Source: Sphingomonas panni (lineage in GTDB: Bacteria > Pseudomonadota > Alphaproteobacteria > Sphingomonadales > Sphingomonadaceae). Taken from it: DNA of 64,000 nucleotides. This document shows, piece by piece, positions 26,303 through 34,215 of this stretch (its first letter is position 1; each line of letters opens with the position of its first letter). The notes under the pieces were generated by a model, which ran no database searches, was not told the DNA's origin, and saw nothing but the letters and a program-made list of their open reading frames with translations. The position numbers and the translations under genes are program-made. The stretch covers positions 62,001 to 126,000 of the forward strand of contig NZ_JAKREU010000001.1 in the NCBI RefSeq assembly GCF_022664435.1, written 5' to 3'.

Positions 26303-26339
26303 GCGCCCGCCGATCCCAGGGGGGGAGATCAGCGGGCGC
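26303..26339 (-). terminator. Hairpin between early and late prophage genes
   Basis: GCGCCCGC and GCGGGCGC form an 8-bp stem around a G-rich loop, with extra GATC pairing. Read on the minus strand it is followed by TTT. It could end the repressor transcript or control entry into the late genes. Confidence 0.4.
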
Positions 26340-26426
26340 CGGACGCAGCTATCGCGGGGTCGGAATTGCCAATTACGTGACCGTTTTCGCAGGTGACCTT
26401 GTGGGAAGTTCCCCAAAGGTAACGGG

Positions 26427-27050
26427 TCAGACCCGTTTCCATCCGTCCAGCGCGCGGATCAGGACCGCCTTCGTCCGGCGGTTCGACTTTCGCCAGCGCC
26501 GGGCCGCTTCGACCAACCCCATATCGTCAACGATGATCGCGAGGAGCATCGCGCCATCGGCGCCGATCGCCGCGCGCCAGCGCGTGTACGCCTGCTCTCG
26601 AAGCACGGCGCCGATCCGCTCGGCCGACGCGGCGTTCGGGCCACCGCGACTGCCGCGCGGCTCCAGCTTGGCGGTGCGGACCGCGACGTCGGCCGTGATC
26701 GCTTCGTGCGCCGTCGCAATCTCTTGCGCGGCCGCGAGCTGGTGAACGTCGAGCGCGCCCGTTGCCACGAGGCGGGCAAGCGATCCTTCGCGCCGGCGCT
26801 CGGCATCTGCGAAATCGTGTGTCTGCGGCGTGCCGAAAGCCTTGTGCGACCAGCGCTCGCGTTGCGCGACTTGCTCCTCGATGCCTGGCGCCAGGCGGAC
26901 GATCGGCGGCGCCTTCCCCTTCCGCGCTTTGTTGCGCCCGGGCTTTGGCCGCGGCGCGCCCAGCACCAGGTGCACAAATCGCTGCTGTTCGTAATCGTCG
27001 GTGCTGACCACAGGCGCGCCCGCTGCGATCCTAGTCGGAATTCCGGCCAT
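26427..27050 (-). CDS. Prophage hypothetical protein (207 aa)
   Basis: The protein is basic at the N-terminus (RPKPGRNKARKGKAPPIVRL), with a charged middle and a C-terminal helical part (AAIGADGAMLLAIIVDDMGL, then an Arg-rich helix). The tail looks like a small helix-turn-helix or DUF6456-like domain, but this is weak. It overlaps the end of the LexA-like gene by 20 bases, so they form one operon. A role in phage gene control is possible. Confidence 0.5.
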   Translation of the reverse strand: MAGIPTRIAAGAPVVSTDDYEQQRFVHLVLGAPRPKPGRNKARKGKAPPIVRLAPGIEEQVAQRERWSHKAFGTPQTHDFADAERRREGSLARLVATGALDVHQLAAAQEIATAHEAITADVAVRTAKLEPRGSRGGPNAASAERIGAVLREQAYTRWRAAIGADGAMLLAIIVDDMGLVEAARRWRKSNRRTKAVLIRALDGWKRV

Positions 27051-27411
27051 GATGATCCCCTTCAGAATCAGGGATATGATCGAGGATCGCCACTAGCGAC
27101 AGATTCCCTTGTGGTAACGGCACCACGTCGGGCGGGCAGACAAAATCGTCGTCGATCTTCATGCCCATGCCGCGCATCCGCTCGATCAGATGGCGGTCCA
27201 TTAACCCGGGCACGGTAATCGCCCGCTGCGCACCGGGCGCGCGATCGATCATCTTCTCGGCCGCGAGCTTTTTCACCAGTGCCTTTGCGCGGGTGTCGCT
27301 AACCGACAGCGAGATCGCGATCTCGCGCATCGATGGGCTACGTCCTTCCCTCACGATGTAATCGGAGATGTACGCCAGTGCCTGATCTTTCCTGCTACTG
27401 GCCCCACCCAC
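27031..27411 (-). CDS. LexA-like winged-helix regulator of the prophage
   Basis: Residues 7-70 match the LexA DNA-binding domain in pattern: alternating helices RKDQALAYISDYIVREGRSP, SMREIAISLSVSD and KALVKKLAAEKMI. The protein is only 126 residues and has no serine-lysine peptidase domain, so it cannot self-cleave like LexA. It could be the repressor or an early regulator. It is the first gene of the leftward operon; the 184 bases upstream are A+T-rich and likely hold its promoter. Confidence 0.65.
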   Translation of the reverse strand: MGGASSRKDQALAYISDYIVREGRSPSMREIAISLSVSDTRAKALVKKLAAEKMIDRAPGAQRAITVPGLMDRHLIERMRGMGMKIDDDFVCPPDVVPLPQGNLSLVAILDHIPDSEGDHHGRNSD

Positions 27412-27625
27412 CGTATTTTTCCCTCCGGCATCAGCGCCTGATCCAATATAAGAAAAATTGGTGGCAATTCCACGCTTCGTCGCGCTGACGTCAAGTCTTG
27501 TCCTTAGCGTGATTAGCGGCCATCAAATCCTACATTCAAATCGCGATTTCGTAGCTTCAGCGGTGATGCGATAACTTGGCGGTGCCCATACCGCCTTGGA
27601 CGGCCCTCCTGCTAATGGAGGTGGG

Positions 27626-27844
27626 ATGAGACTGACAGGACGTTCCGGAATGATCTCGAAACCGATTCTTCTGCACCCGGCGGTGCGGGCTGCACAACTC
27701 GTCCTATCACTAGGATTCGTTGGCTTTTGTATAAGACAATTCCTGGTGGGCGAGCACGTTGGCTATGGCGGCTTCGTCGCGTTTCTGGGCGTCATGGTAT
27801 GGGCATTCGCGGCCGACCGAGCGAAGGCAGCAAACCGGGATTGA
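27626..27844 (+). CDS. Small membrane protein (72 aa)
   Basis: The ATG at 27626 follows a GGAGG ribosome site (27617-27621) that can pair with CCTCC at 27605-27609. Two membrane helices are predicted (about residues 20-38 and 46-62), with Arg/Lys at the end. It starts the A+T-richer half of the island and is followed by a copy of the composite repeat. No family recognised. Confidence 0.55.
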   Translation: MRLTGRSGMISKPILLHPAVRAAQLVLSLGFVGFCIRQFLVGEHVGYGGFVAFLGVMVWAFAADRAKAANRD

Positions 27845-27864
27845 GACCGGCTTCACGCTCGCTG

Positions 27865-27949
27865 ACGGCGGAGACCCCCTCCGCCGTGCGCGTGGAAATA
27901 CGGGGCGTTCAGGCTTACCGGTACCCGCATTCGCGCGTTCGATACCCAC
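27865..27949 (+). repeat. Composite intergenic repeat, copy 1 (hairpin + TACCC boxes)
   Basis: The hairpin ACGGCGGAG-ACCCC-CTCCGCCGT (27865-27887) is followed by TACCCGC at +57 (27922) and TACCCAC at +78 (27943). A further TACCCGC/TACCCTC pair lies at 28014 and 28025. Copies 2-4 (29771, 31364, 34216) have the same order and orientation. Confidence 0.65.
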
Positions 27950-28055
27950 AGCAGCTTTTGCGAAATAGCGGACAGTCCAAGGGCTCCGCGGTGATCGCGG
28001 GGCGTGTCCCAGATACCCGCACAGTACCCTCGTCCGTCGTCACTCGGTTGCGAAC

Positions 28056-28421
28056 ATGAAGCGACGAGCCCATGATCGAGCCATGAGGGTTACATTCATG
28101 GCGATAGCCGTTGCGGTAGTGCAGGTTGCTGCAGGCGTCGGGGCATCTCAAACAACCGACCTAGGGGCGCAGCGAGTGGACACCGTCTACATGTTCAAAG
28201 GGTCGCAAGGCGCGATGGCTTACACCGTCGATCGAACGGGGAGGAACCTTCCGGAGCAGTATGCACCGTGGCGCTTTCTCAAACCCGTTTCGACAAAAGG
28301 GCCGACCTTCGAAGCGGGGGCAGACAAGGCGGCTCTAGCCGAGGTTCAAGCCAAAGGTTTTTCGGTTTCCGTCTACACGATTACGTTTGAGCCAACCATC
28401 ACCGTTCCAGAACGACGATGA
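28056..28421 (+). CDS. Predicted secreted protein (121 aa)
   Basis: A signal peptide follows an internal ATG (28083), giving Met-Arg-Val-Thr-Phe-Met and then an Ala/Val-rich core ending near GASQ. The start could be either ATG; neither has a good ribosome site. The mature part has aromatic and acidic residues and no known motif. It stands alone between two repeat copies. No family recognised. Confidence 0.5.
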   Translation: MKRRAHDRAMRVTFMAIAVAVVQVAAGVGASQTTDLGAQRVDTVYMFKGSQGAMAYTVDRTGRNLPEQYAPWRFLKPVSTKGPTFEAGADKAALAEVQAKGFSVSVYTITFEPTITVPERR

Positions 28422-28488
28422 AGTAGGCGGTTCAAGCGTACCGCATCTCACAGCAGACGAGCAGATTGTCACATCCCCCTGACACGCT

Positions 28489-28571
28489 GCGGCGGACTCT
28501 CCACGCGGCGCTCGCCCCATATGCTAGTCGGTAAGGCCGACAGTGCCCGCAATCTGGTTGATCATACCCTC
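28489..28571 (+). repeat. Degenerate copy of the composite repeat
   Basis: GCGGCGGACTCTCCACGCGG resembles the hairpin with mismatches, and TACCCTC lies at +76 (28565). The spacing matches the conserved +77/+78 box of copies 1-4. Confidence 0.35.
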
Positions 28572-28599
28572 GCTTCCGCTATCGCCCAATCTCAGCCGC

Positions 28600-28911
28600 T
28601 CAATTCGCGGGGGTTGCGTCATCGCCGGGAAAGCGCTTGCCCATTTCGTTGAAGTGCTCGTCGCTGGTGAAGCCACCGCCGAGGTCATAGAGGTAAAGTG
28701 TAACTGGGCACCGCTGCGCGTTTGCCCAGACTATCGCCTCCTGGACCGAAACGGCTTCTAGCGCATCATAATCTACCACTAGCGACGGATCACTCTCGGG
28801 TGCTTGATCAGCATCACGACAACTATTGTCGTGCTCGACCGCTTCCACGATCGCATTGACCTCGCGCCAACGATAAGGGCGGGTACGTTTGTCTATGACG
28901 TTCCAAAGCAT
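28600..28911 (-). CDS. Hypothetical protein (103 aa)
   Basis: A soluble acidic protein with Trp residues near the start (RWREVNAIVEAVEHD) and a segment SVQEAIVWANAQRCPVTLYL in the middle. The codon use is less G+C-rich than the core genome. No ribosome site is obvious before the ATG. It may be a cytoplasmic accessory protein; no family recognised. Confidence 0.5.
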   Translation of the reverse strand: MLWNVIDKRTRPYRWREVNAIVEAVEHDNSCRDADQAPESDPSLVVDYDALEAVSVQEAIVWANAQRCPVTLYLYDLGGGFTSDEHFNEMGKRFPGDDATPAN

Positions 28912-29024
28912 GAAGACGTTGTAGCCCGGCCGCGATCATCCGCAACGGCAGCTTTCCACAAATTTCCTGCCATGACCGCTCCCGCCAAGTTGCAGACGCA
29001 CCGGCGTCCACTAGACTAGTCGTT

Positions 29025-29435
29025 ATGAAGATGACGCACGCACTTTACATCGTGATAGTGATGGCGGCCGGGTGTGTCGCGAATCTCGCGTCGGCTCAAG
29101 CCGACGCTCCTCCGCCTTACGATCACTGCTTCGCGGGTCCATTCGTGCTCACTTTTGAGCGAGGCTCAGCACAGCTTACGGAATGGCACAGAGAGGTGCT
29201 TGCTACGGTTCGATCGGAAGCAAAGCATTGTGGCGGTGAAATGCTGATCGAAAGCTACCCTTCCAATGACGGACCGCCCAGTTTGCAAAGGCAGCGGGCA
29301 TCTGTCGTGTTTGACCACTTGAAGAACAGTGGTGCCCCTATGGATAGGGTCGTGATTGGGCTGGAAGCACGGCCATGGCCCACACCAACCGAGGACGGAC
29401 GCCAACGGCACATTCAAATCATGCTGGCGATCTAG
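29025..29435 (+). CDS. Secreted OmpA-like domain protein (136 aa)
   Basis: A signal peptide (cleavage near Ser-Ala-Gln, about residue 26) is followed by one OmpA/MotB-like domain. It shows the start strand FERGSAQLTEWHREVL, the middle helix QRASVVFDHLKNSGAP and the last strand RHIQIMLAI. The usual NxxLSxxRA peptidoglycan-binding motif is only partly kept (SLQRQRASVV), so binding of peptidoglycan is uncertain. It has no barrel or lipid anchor and would be periplasmic. Confidence 0.65.
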   Translation: MKMTHALYIVIVMAAGCVANLASAQADAPPPYDHCFAGPFVLTFERGSAQLTEWHREVLATVRSEAKHCGGEMLIESYPSNDGPPSLQRQRASVVFDHLKNSGAPMDRVVIGLEARPWPTPTEDGRQRHIQIMLAI

Positions 29436-29526
29436 CGCTGAGCAGGCGAACGTCCGCTTTCCACCACTTCCAGGCATTGGCAGGCGGAGTATGCCTCCGC
29501 TGCGCCTCGCGAAACCGGACACTTCG

Positions 29527-29721
29527 TCAGACGCGATCTGCGACTTGCCTTGGGCGGCGCGCAGGGAATGTCTGAGCGAACCAATAGCTGAGGCCTCCGC
29601 ATACGCCAGCAACTAGGGCGGTTGGCCACCCCGCCGGTACCTCCATTCCAACTGCGGCCAAAGCTTCGACGGCAACGATAAACACAATGGCAGTTAGGAT
29701 ACCCGTGACTAAAAGCCGCAT
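29527..29721 (-). CDS. Small membrane protein (64 aa)
   Basis: The ATG at 29721 has a GAGG ribosome site. Two hydrophobic helices are seen (MRLLVTGILTAIVFIVAVEA and a second near residues 36-52), with a basic tail. It lies next to composite repeat copy 2, which sits upstream of its start. No family recognised. Confidence 0.5.
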   Translation of the reverse strand: MRLLVTGILTAIVFIVAVEALAAVGMEVPAGWPTALVAGVCGGLSYWFAQTFPARRPRQVADRV

Positions 29722-29770
29722 GACAGAACCTCGGAATGATCGGTACGGTGAGAGGGTAAACAGAAACACT

Positions 29771-29855
29771 ACGGCGGAGAAACCCTCCGTCGTGCTCACC
29801 CAAATGCAGCTTATTCTATACGTACCGTACCCGCTTTCTGGTGATTAGTACCCGC
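29771..29855 (+). repeat. Composite intergenic repeat, copy 2
   Basis: The hairpin ACGGCGGAG-AAACC-CTCCGTCGT (29771-29793) has one G-T pair. TACCCGC lies at +57 (29828) and again at +78 (29849), exactly the spacing of copy 1. Confidence 0.65.
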
Positions 29856-29892
29856 AGCGGCCGTTCCTAAAAGCTATCATCTGAAACGATAT

Positions 29893-30381
29893 TCAGGTCC
29901 GGTTTGCGAGTTGGACGAAGGCCGGAGCAAGCAATTGGCCACAGCGACCGGCATGCCGCAGTTCTCCATTCGCTTGGCGGTAAAGTACCCATAGAGCATC
30001 CCCGGCCGGGAACGGCGCCTCGCAAGCCGCTGACCCTAAAGGCTTGCAGCCTTCCCACTCAGCCGTTTGGCGCTGTACAACCTCGGTGGTTTTTACTGGC
30101 TTACCCAAGTATGTTCGGCTGACCACAACGGTGTACGTGACCGGCAACCGTGCCTCAGTCAGCGCGTAAGCCCACCGTAGCACCGGAAAGCGGCAGGCCG
30201 CGGGATATTGCACCTTCACCACTCGCCCCCGCGCGATAAGGGCAAGGCCTTTCATTTCGAAGCGTAGCTGCCGTTCCGTAAGATCCTGTGGTTGCACGCA
30301 ACTACAGGCGGCAGCAGCAGAAGGTAGAAGCGCCATCGCTAGCGCAAGCGCAAGCGCAGAAAGATGAGACCGCATAGGCAA
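29893..30381 (-). CDS. Secreted cysteine-rich protein, CSC/TIMP-like N-terminus
   Basis: The 162-residue product has a signal peptide ending near Ala-Ala-Ala-Ala (about residue 24). The mature start is CSCVQPQDLTERQL, then a strand LIARGRVVKV. This resembles bacterial netrin/TIMP-like secreted proteins, which begin with a Cys-x-Cys and an 'F/A-x-G-x-V' strand. Four further cysteines could form disulfides. A direct repeat in the leader codes Ala-Leu-Ala-Leu-Ala. It would act in the periplasm or outside; the function is unknown. Confidence 0.55.
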   Translation of the reverse strand: MPMRSHLSALALALAMALLPSAAAACSCVQPQDLTERQLRFEMKGLALIARGRVVKVQYPAACRFPVLRWAYALTEARLPVTYTVVVSRTYLGKPVKTTEVVQRQTAEWEGCKPLGSAACEAPFPAGDALWVLYRQANGELRHAGRCGQLLAPAFVQLANRT

Positions 30382-30609
30382 TCTTGATCGCTGGACCTGC
30401 CGACGTCAACGTCGCGATCGTCACGAAGCTGGGTATTATGGGGCGTAGATACCCTTCGGGTCAGCCGCCATTACCGGTCCTTCGGAATACACCTTTGACA
30501 ACCGCTTCGGTCCGAGCCTTATTTCGGTTCGCGGATGGAAGGTACCGCCAACCAGACCCGATGTCGACACCGCGCGTCATTAAAGAAAGATGACTTCAGG
30601 AGGACCATC

Positions 30610-31260
30610 GTGATCTCGATTGCAATATTGATGCTTGCTGGGGCGACTCAGACGATTAGTACGCCCAGCGAGACGCTGTTTTGTGATCAAATTCTGCGGT
30701 CGGACGACGGCGTATTTTACGCATCAGCGACGGTGGAAGTCAGCAGGACTTACGACAGCATCTCGTCAACGGTTGTGGCAAACGAACGCGATTATCGGAT
30801 ATCTGCCAACGTCGAGTTTGTGGATGGCCAACACACCCCCGATCGAACTGAACTCGATATTGGCACCTGGCGCATACCTCGGTCAGCCGAGTTTCCCGTG
30901 ACCGTAACGGTCGATATTGATACCTTGTATTCCAGCGATTTTGTCTTCGCCAAACCGGACGCCCAAGTGATCGACGGCTCCCTCTTAGCTGAGGCGACCG
31001 GTTCGGTGAACGAACAGCTTCGCAAGGTAGCAGTCCCGGGCGTCAATATCCCGATCATCACACACGAGCGACTTTGGGGCGTCCGACATATCATGCTCCG
31101 TACCAAGAACCGTGACGGCAGGTTGATCGATCAGCGAACGCTTAAAACCGCCAATTGGGGCAAACTTGCTGCGTTTGTTGCTACCGCTTTTCCTGCGCTA
31201 CAGTCCCACGTGAAAGCTCGCGCCTGCCATCCTGTGACGCGGGTTCTTGTCATAGATTGA
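30610..31260 (+). CDS. Predicted secreted protein (216 aa)
   Basis: A strong AGGAGG (30598-30603) fits a GTG start at 30610, giving an N-terminal signal peptide (VISIAILMLAGATQTISTPS). The mature part is beta-rich, with segments YASATVEVSRTYDS, TVTVDIDTLYSSDF and a Trp-containing strand near the end. There are single cysteines near the mature N- and C-terminus. The neighbours are unrelated. No family recognised. Confidence 0.6.
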   Translation: MISIAILMLAGATQTISTPSETLFCDQILRSDDGVFYASATVEVSRTYDSISSTVVANERDYRISANVEFVDGQHTPDRTELDIGTWRIPRSAEFPVTVTVDIDTLYSSDFVFAKPDAQVIDGSLLAEATGSVNEQLRKVAVPGVNIPIITHERLWGVRHIMLRTKNRDGRLIDQRTLKTANWGKLAAFVATAFPALQSHVKARACHPVTRVLVID

Positions 31261-31363
31261 ACCATTCAGTGCTGCTTCAGATAGGCGAGCACAGAAATCT
31301 CGCAGTCAGATACGTCGACCACGTCGCGATGACGGGCTCAGCCCAACATCGGTATGCCCCTGT

Positions 31364-31458
31364 GCGGTGGAGAACCCCTCCGCCGTCGTGCCTACCGCAC
31401 GGCTAAAGCGCGTGACTTTCAGTTAGGTTCGAGCGGGCTATACCCGCTCGATACCCGC
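31364..31458 (+). repeat. Composite intergenic repeat, copy 3
   Basis: A hairpin GCGGTGGAG-AACCC-CTCCGCCGT-like (31364-31386) is followed by TACCCGC at +77 (31441) and +88 (31452). The first box is also part of a CGAGCGGG/CCCGCTCG palindrome next to the higA stop. Confidence 0.6.
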
Positions 31459-31470
31459 TCTTCGTTTCCC

Positions 31471-31767
31471 TCAGGCGTAGGCCCGCTCAACCTCAATTTC
31501 ATCCTGGTGGGTGCGTGCTTGGTGAATATCCCAATCAGCCTGCATACGGATCAAGGTGTCCGCCCTAACGCCGAACACCTTTTCCAAACGGATCGCCATC
31601 GTCGAAGACAAGTCCGATCGGCCGTTCAGCAAAGTGCTGAGCGACTGGCGGCTAACACGCATCAGCATGGCTGCTTCACCGATCCCGACGCCGTGAGCAT
31701 CGATAATCTCCGTGCGGACCCAATCGCCTGGGTGGACGGCTATCGAGGGGTGCATGGTGAGAGGCAT
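31471..31767 (-). CDS. higA: HigA-type antitoxin, XRE helix-turn-helix
   Basis: The 98-residue protein starts with the HigA pattern MHPSIAVHPGDWVRTEI and has an XRE helix-turn-helix with GIGEAAMLMRVSRQSLSTLL (about residues 26-45) and NGRSDLSS. It binds and neutralises the HigB toxin and represses the operon. It follows the toxin gene with a one-base overlap, the toxin-first order typical of higBA. Confidence 0.9.
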   Translation of the reverse strand: MPLTMHPSIAVHPGDWVRTEIIDAHGVGIGEAAMLMRVSRQSLSTLLNGRSDLSSTMAIRLEKVFGVRADTLIRMQADWDIHQARTHQDEIEVERAYA

Positions 31768-32054
31768 CAGTGATAGTCCTCTAGATCTAGGTCGACGATT
31801 GCGCCGGCCTCGTTAATGAGAAAGGTCATCCGCCAGTTCTTCGTTACGGTCAGTGACCAGACTCCGGCACGATCGCCGGTAAGCTGATGCGCGCCGTAAT
31901 TTGGCGGGACGCGAAGTTCGCCGGGTTCGCTGGCTGCGTTCAGGAATGCGAGCATTTTGCGCAGCCGATCGATCAACGATCCATCCAGCCCGCGAGGATC
32001 GCCGGTTAGAAAGAACCGCTTGAGCGCTTTGTGCGAAATGCTCTCCACGTCCAT
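31767..32054 (-). CDS. higB: HigB-type (RelE-fold) ribosome-dependent mRNA toxin
   Basis: The 95-residue protein has the HigB layout: N-terminal helices (KALKRFFLTGDPRGLD), PPNYGAHQLTGDRAG in the middle and a C-terminal VTKNWRMTFLI strand followed by DLDLEDYH. Arg in NWRMTF and the final His fit the RNase active site. It lies first in the operon behind a promoter with two palindromes. Confidence 0.9.
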   Translation of the reverse strand: MDVESISHKALKRFFLTGDPRGLDGSLIDRLRKMLAFLNAASEPGELRVPPNYGAHQLTGDRAGVWSLTVTKNWRMTFLINEAGAIVDLDLEDYH

Positions 32055-32060
32055 ACGCTC

Positions 32061-32100
32061 TATGTAAAGCGACGCTTTACATTGTCAAGCGACACTTGAC
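32061..32100 (-). promoter_or_regulatory. higBA promoter with two palindromic operators
   Basis: Read on the minus strand: TTGACA (32088-32083), 16 bases, then TACATA (32066-32061). Palindromes TGTAAAGCG-A-CGCTTTACA (32063-32081) and GTCAAG-N5-CTTGAC (32084-32100) cover the spacer and the -35, as expected for autorepression by HigA. Confidence 0.7.
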
Positions 32101-32180
32101 GAAAAAGCTACCTTCGCACGACTATAGCGGTCGAAATTCCATCGCCAAACCAACCACCAAACACGTGTTACTATAACGGA

Positions 32181-32199
32181 CTTAACGCCTTGCGTTAAG
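32181..32199 (+). promoter_or_regulatory. Operator-like palindrome of the second toxin-antitoxin operon
   Basis: CTTAACGC-CTT-GCGTTAAG is a perfect 8-bp inverted repeat 38 bases before the toxin start. TTGACA follows at 32208-32213. It is a likely binding site of the HigA-ImmA antitoxin. Confidence 0.55.
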
Positions 32200-32237
32200 G
32201 TGCGATGTTGACATGATACGGCTATCGGCTATGTCAG

Positions 32238-32546
32238 ATGGCGATGGATATCGAATTCACAGATCCGCGCCTCGCATCGATCGAAACAGGTGCTGCAGCC
32301 GACACGAGGCTGCCGGTGGCCGTGATCCAGTCCGCAAGACAACGGCTAAGCATAATTCGAGCCGCGCCGGATTTGCGATCACTCTACAACTGGAAGAGCC
32401 TGGGACTGCAGTCCGAACCGAATTCAAATTACCATCTCGTAGCACTGTTACCACAGTGGGCGATTACGATAAGTATTGCAGAAAAGAACAGTATCATGAC
32501 GGTGATCGTAACGGCGATAACAGAACAGCTGCGGGGAGTGGCATGA
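32238..32546 (+). CDS. RelE/HigB-like toxin of a three-gene operon
   Basis: The 102-residue protein begins like HigB toxins (MDIEFTDPRLASIETG, LPVAVIQSARQRLS, then RSLYNWKSL). The C-terminal half is diverged: the usual basic 'WRIxF' strand reads PQWAITISI and the end is TAITEQLRGVA. The fold should be kept, but the RNase residues are not the standard ones, so it may be a variant or weakened toxin. Its stop overlaps the antitoxin start (ATGATG). The start may be the ATG at 32238 or 32244. Confidence 0.7.
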   Translation: MAMDIEFTDPRLASIETGAAADTRLPVAVIQSARQRLSIIRAAPDLRSLYNWKSLGLQSEPNSNYHLVALLPQWAITISIAEKNSIMTVIVTAITEQLRGVA

Positions 32547-33673
32547 TGGTATTCGCTAACCTCGTAGCAATCGAACCACCTGGCTCGTTCATAAAGGTTG
32601 AGTTGGAAGCACGTGGCTGGTCCCAGCGCGATCTTGCTTTCATCCTTGGTCAAACCGAACAGCAACTTAACCCGCTTCTCTCAGGAAAGCGTAGCATTAC
32701 CCCTGATATGGCACGCCTCCTAGGCGATGCGTTCGATGTTTCGCCGCAATTTTTCCTCAGCCTTCAAAGCCGGTATGACCTACAAAACTCGAAAGACCCA
32801 GATCCAGCAGTGAAGACGCGCGCCGAGCTACAGGCGAGCTATCCTGTCCGGGAAATGATACGTCGGGGCTGGATCCAGGACGGAGAGGCGTCGCTTCTCC
32901 AGTTGCAGATGAGCCGTTTTTTTGAAGCGGCAAATGACGATGCGCCTGCGGAAGTCGCCTTTGCGGCAAAACGGACAAATTACGATGAGACGCCACCCCA
33001 TCAGCGAGCATGGGTCTTTCGCGTCCGACAACTTGCAAGGGAAATTCCGGCCGAACCTTATGCTTCTGACAAACTTCGGAGTCTCCTACCAAAGCTTCAT
33101 AGCTTGATCGTTGATCCAGAATCGGTCGCTTTGGTACCTGCGCTGTTGGCGGACGCAGGTGTGCGTTTCGTTCTAGTTGAAGTGTTGCCGAATGCGAAAA
33201 TTAGCGGCGTTTGCACTTGGCTGGATGATAATAGTCCGGTCATCGGCATGTCGACTCTTTACGACCGGATTGATAACTTCTGGTTCGTTTTGCGCCATGA
33301 AATAGAACACGTGCTTCAAGGCCATGGCAAGCGCTCGATTGGTATGATCGATCACTTGGCGGGTGAGGGCACGAAAGACGCTAACGGGAGCGCAGAAGAA
33401 GAGAATATTGCAGACAGCGCGGCGGCCGACTTCTGCATTCCTTCTGTAAAAATGTCGTCATTTTATGCTCGCAAGAACCCTTATTTTTCTGAGCGTGATG
33501 TTTTAGGATTTGCGGCGCTAATGTCAGTTCACCCAGCGATAGTTGTTGGACAGCTTCAGAAGCGCATGAATAGGTTTGATTATCTGCGTAAATACCAAAT
33601 TCCGATCAGAAAACATCTAGTTAAAGGCGCAGTTTCGGACGGATGGGGCAATATTGCGGACGCGAAACTTTGA
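32543..33673 (+). CDS. HigA-like antitoxin fused to ImmA/IrrE metallopeptidase
   Basis: The 376-residue protein has an XRE helix-turn-helix at about residues 20-75 (VELEARGWSQRDLAFILGQT and LLSGKRSIT) and a C-terminal zinc-peptidase domain. That domain has the HExxH motif in RHEIEHVLQGHG near residue 255 and a following glutamate-rich segment (SAEEENIADSAAADF), typical of ImmA/IrrE proteins. Such proteases cleave repressors or partner proteins. It overlaps the toxin stop by four bases. A GGGGAG ribosome site fits the ATG at 32543. It is plausibly both antitoxin and sensor. Confidence 0.85.
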   Translation: MMVFANLVAIEPPGSFIKVELEARGWSQRDLAFILGQTEQQLNPLLSGKRSITPDMARLLGDAFDVSPQFFLSLQSRYDLQNSKDPDPAVKTRAELQASYPVREMIRRGWIQDGEASLLQLQMSRFFEAANDDAPAEVAFAAKRTNYDETPPHQRAWVFRVRQLAREIPAEPYASDKLRSLLPKLHSLIVDPESVALVPALLADAGVRFVLVEVLPNAKISGVCTWLDDNSPVIGMSTLYDRIDNFWFVLRHEIEHVLQGHGKRSIGMIDHLAGEGTKDANGSAEEENIADSAAADFCIPSVKMSSFYARKNPYFSERDVLGFAALMSVHPAIVVGQLQKRMNRFDYLRKYQIPIRKHLVKGAVSDGWGNIADAKL

Positions 33674-33688
33674 AACCGGGAATTCGAT

Positions 33689-34177
33689 ATGGCAACTTAT
33701 AACGAGCAACTCCAAGCAATATTTAATCGATATACCGAAGAAGTAAGCCCGGATCCTGTATCGCTTGACGAAGTTGCGGCGTGGGCGATCGAACGTGGTC
33801 TTTATCGCCCTGCCCCCCGCGATGTCGTTAAAATTTGCCGAGACGCGCTCGCGGACAGTCTTCGACAGGAGCGCCGCATAGACGCCGCGGGTCGCAAGTA
33901 CCGGGCGAAGCATTCTGTACGTACCCGCATCGGGGACCAGCAGTTTAGCCTTTGGTCTGACATCGACACAGCCCCAAGATCGTTCATGGAAAAATCTTTC
34001 GGCCAACGTCGCAAGTCCATAGCGGATGACTGCTTTCAAATCAAACAAGACGTTGACCATTTCAATGACGAACATTTAACCGATGAACCGATCAATATGA
34101 TCTTAGATTTCACCGATGACGTCGCTGAAATGGAAGCCGTTGCTCGTAGAGATCTGGATGACGAAGACGCAGCGTGA
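33689..34177 (+). CDS. Third gene of the toxin-ImmA operon (162 aa)
   Basis: It starts 15 bases after the protease gene. The protein is soluble and charged: an N-terminal helical part (MATYNEQLQAIFNRYTEEV), an AWAIERGLYRPAPRDVVKIC segment like a small helix-turn-helix, a basic middle (RRIDAAGRKYRAKHSVRTR), and an acidic tail (DLDDEDAA). I do not recognise a family. Tight spacing suggests a co-expressed partner or substrate of the protease. Confidence 0.65.
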   Translation: MATYNEQLQAIFNRYTEEVSPDPVSLDEVAAWAIERGLYRPAPRDVVKICRDALADSLRQERRIDAAGRKYRAKHSVRTRIGDQQFSLWSDIDTAPRSFMEKSFGQRRKSIADDCFQIKQDVDHFNDEHLTDEPINMILDFTDDVAEMEAVARRDLDDEDAA

Positions 34178-34215
34178 GCTGATCTCGCGTAAGGGTCCAA
34201 AAGTCGACAAACTGG

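Noticed and set aside
25721..26416. A 231-residue gene across the prophage junction
   Set aside because: It joins an antisense-like Arg/Pro-rich start, the stub of another gene and out-of-frame tape-measure DNA; not a natural protein.
19438..27411. A gene transfer agent cluster
   Set aside because: Only the spike-base pair resembles a GTA; terminase, portal, capsid and the usual GTA tail genes are absent and a LexA-like regulator is present.
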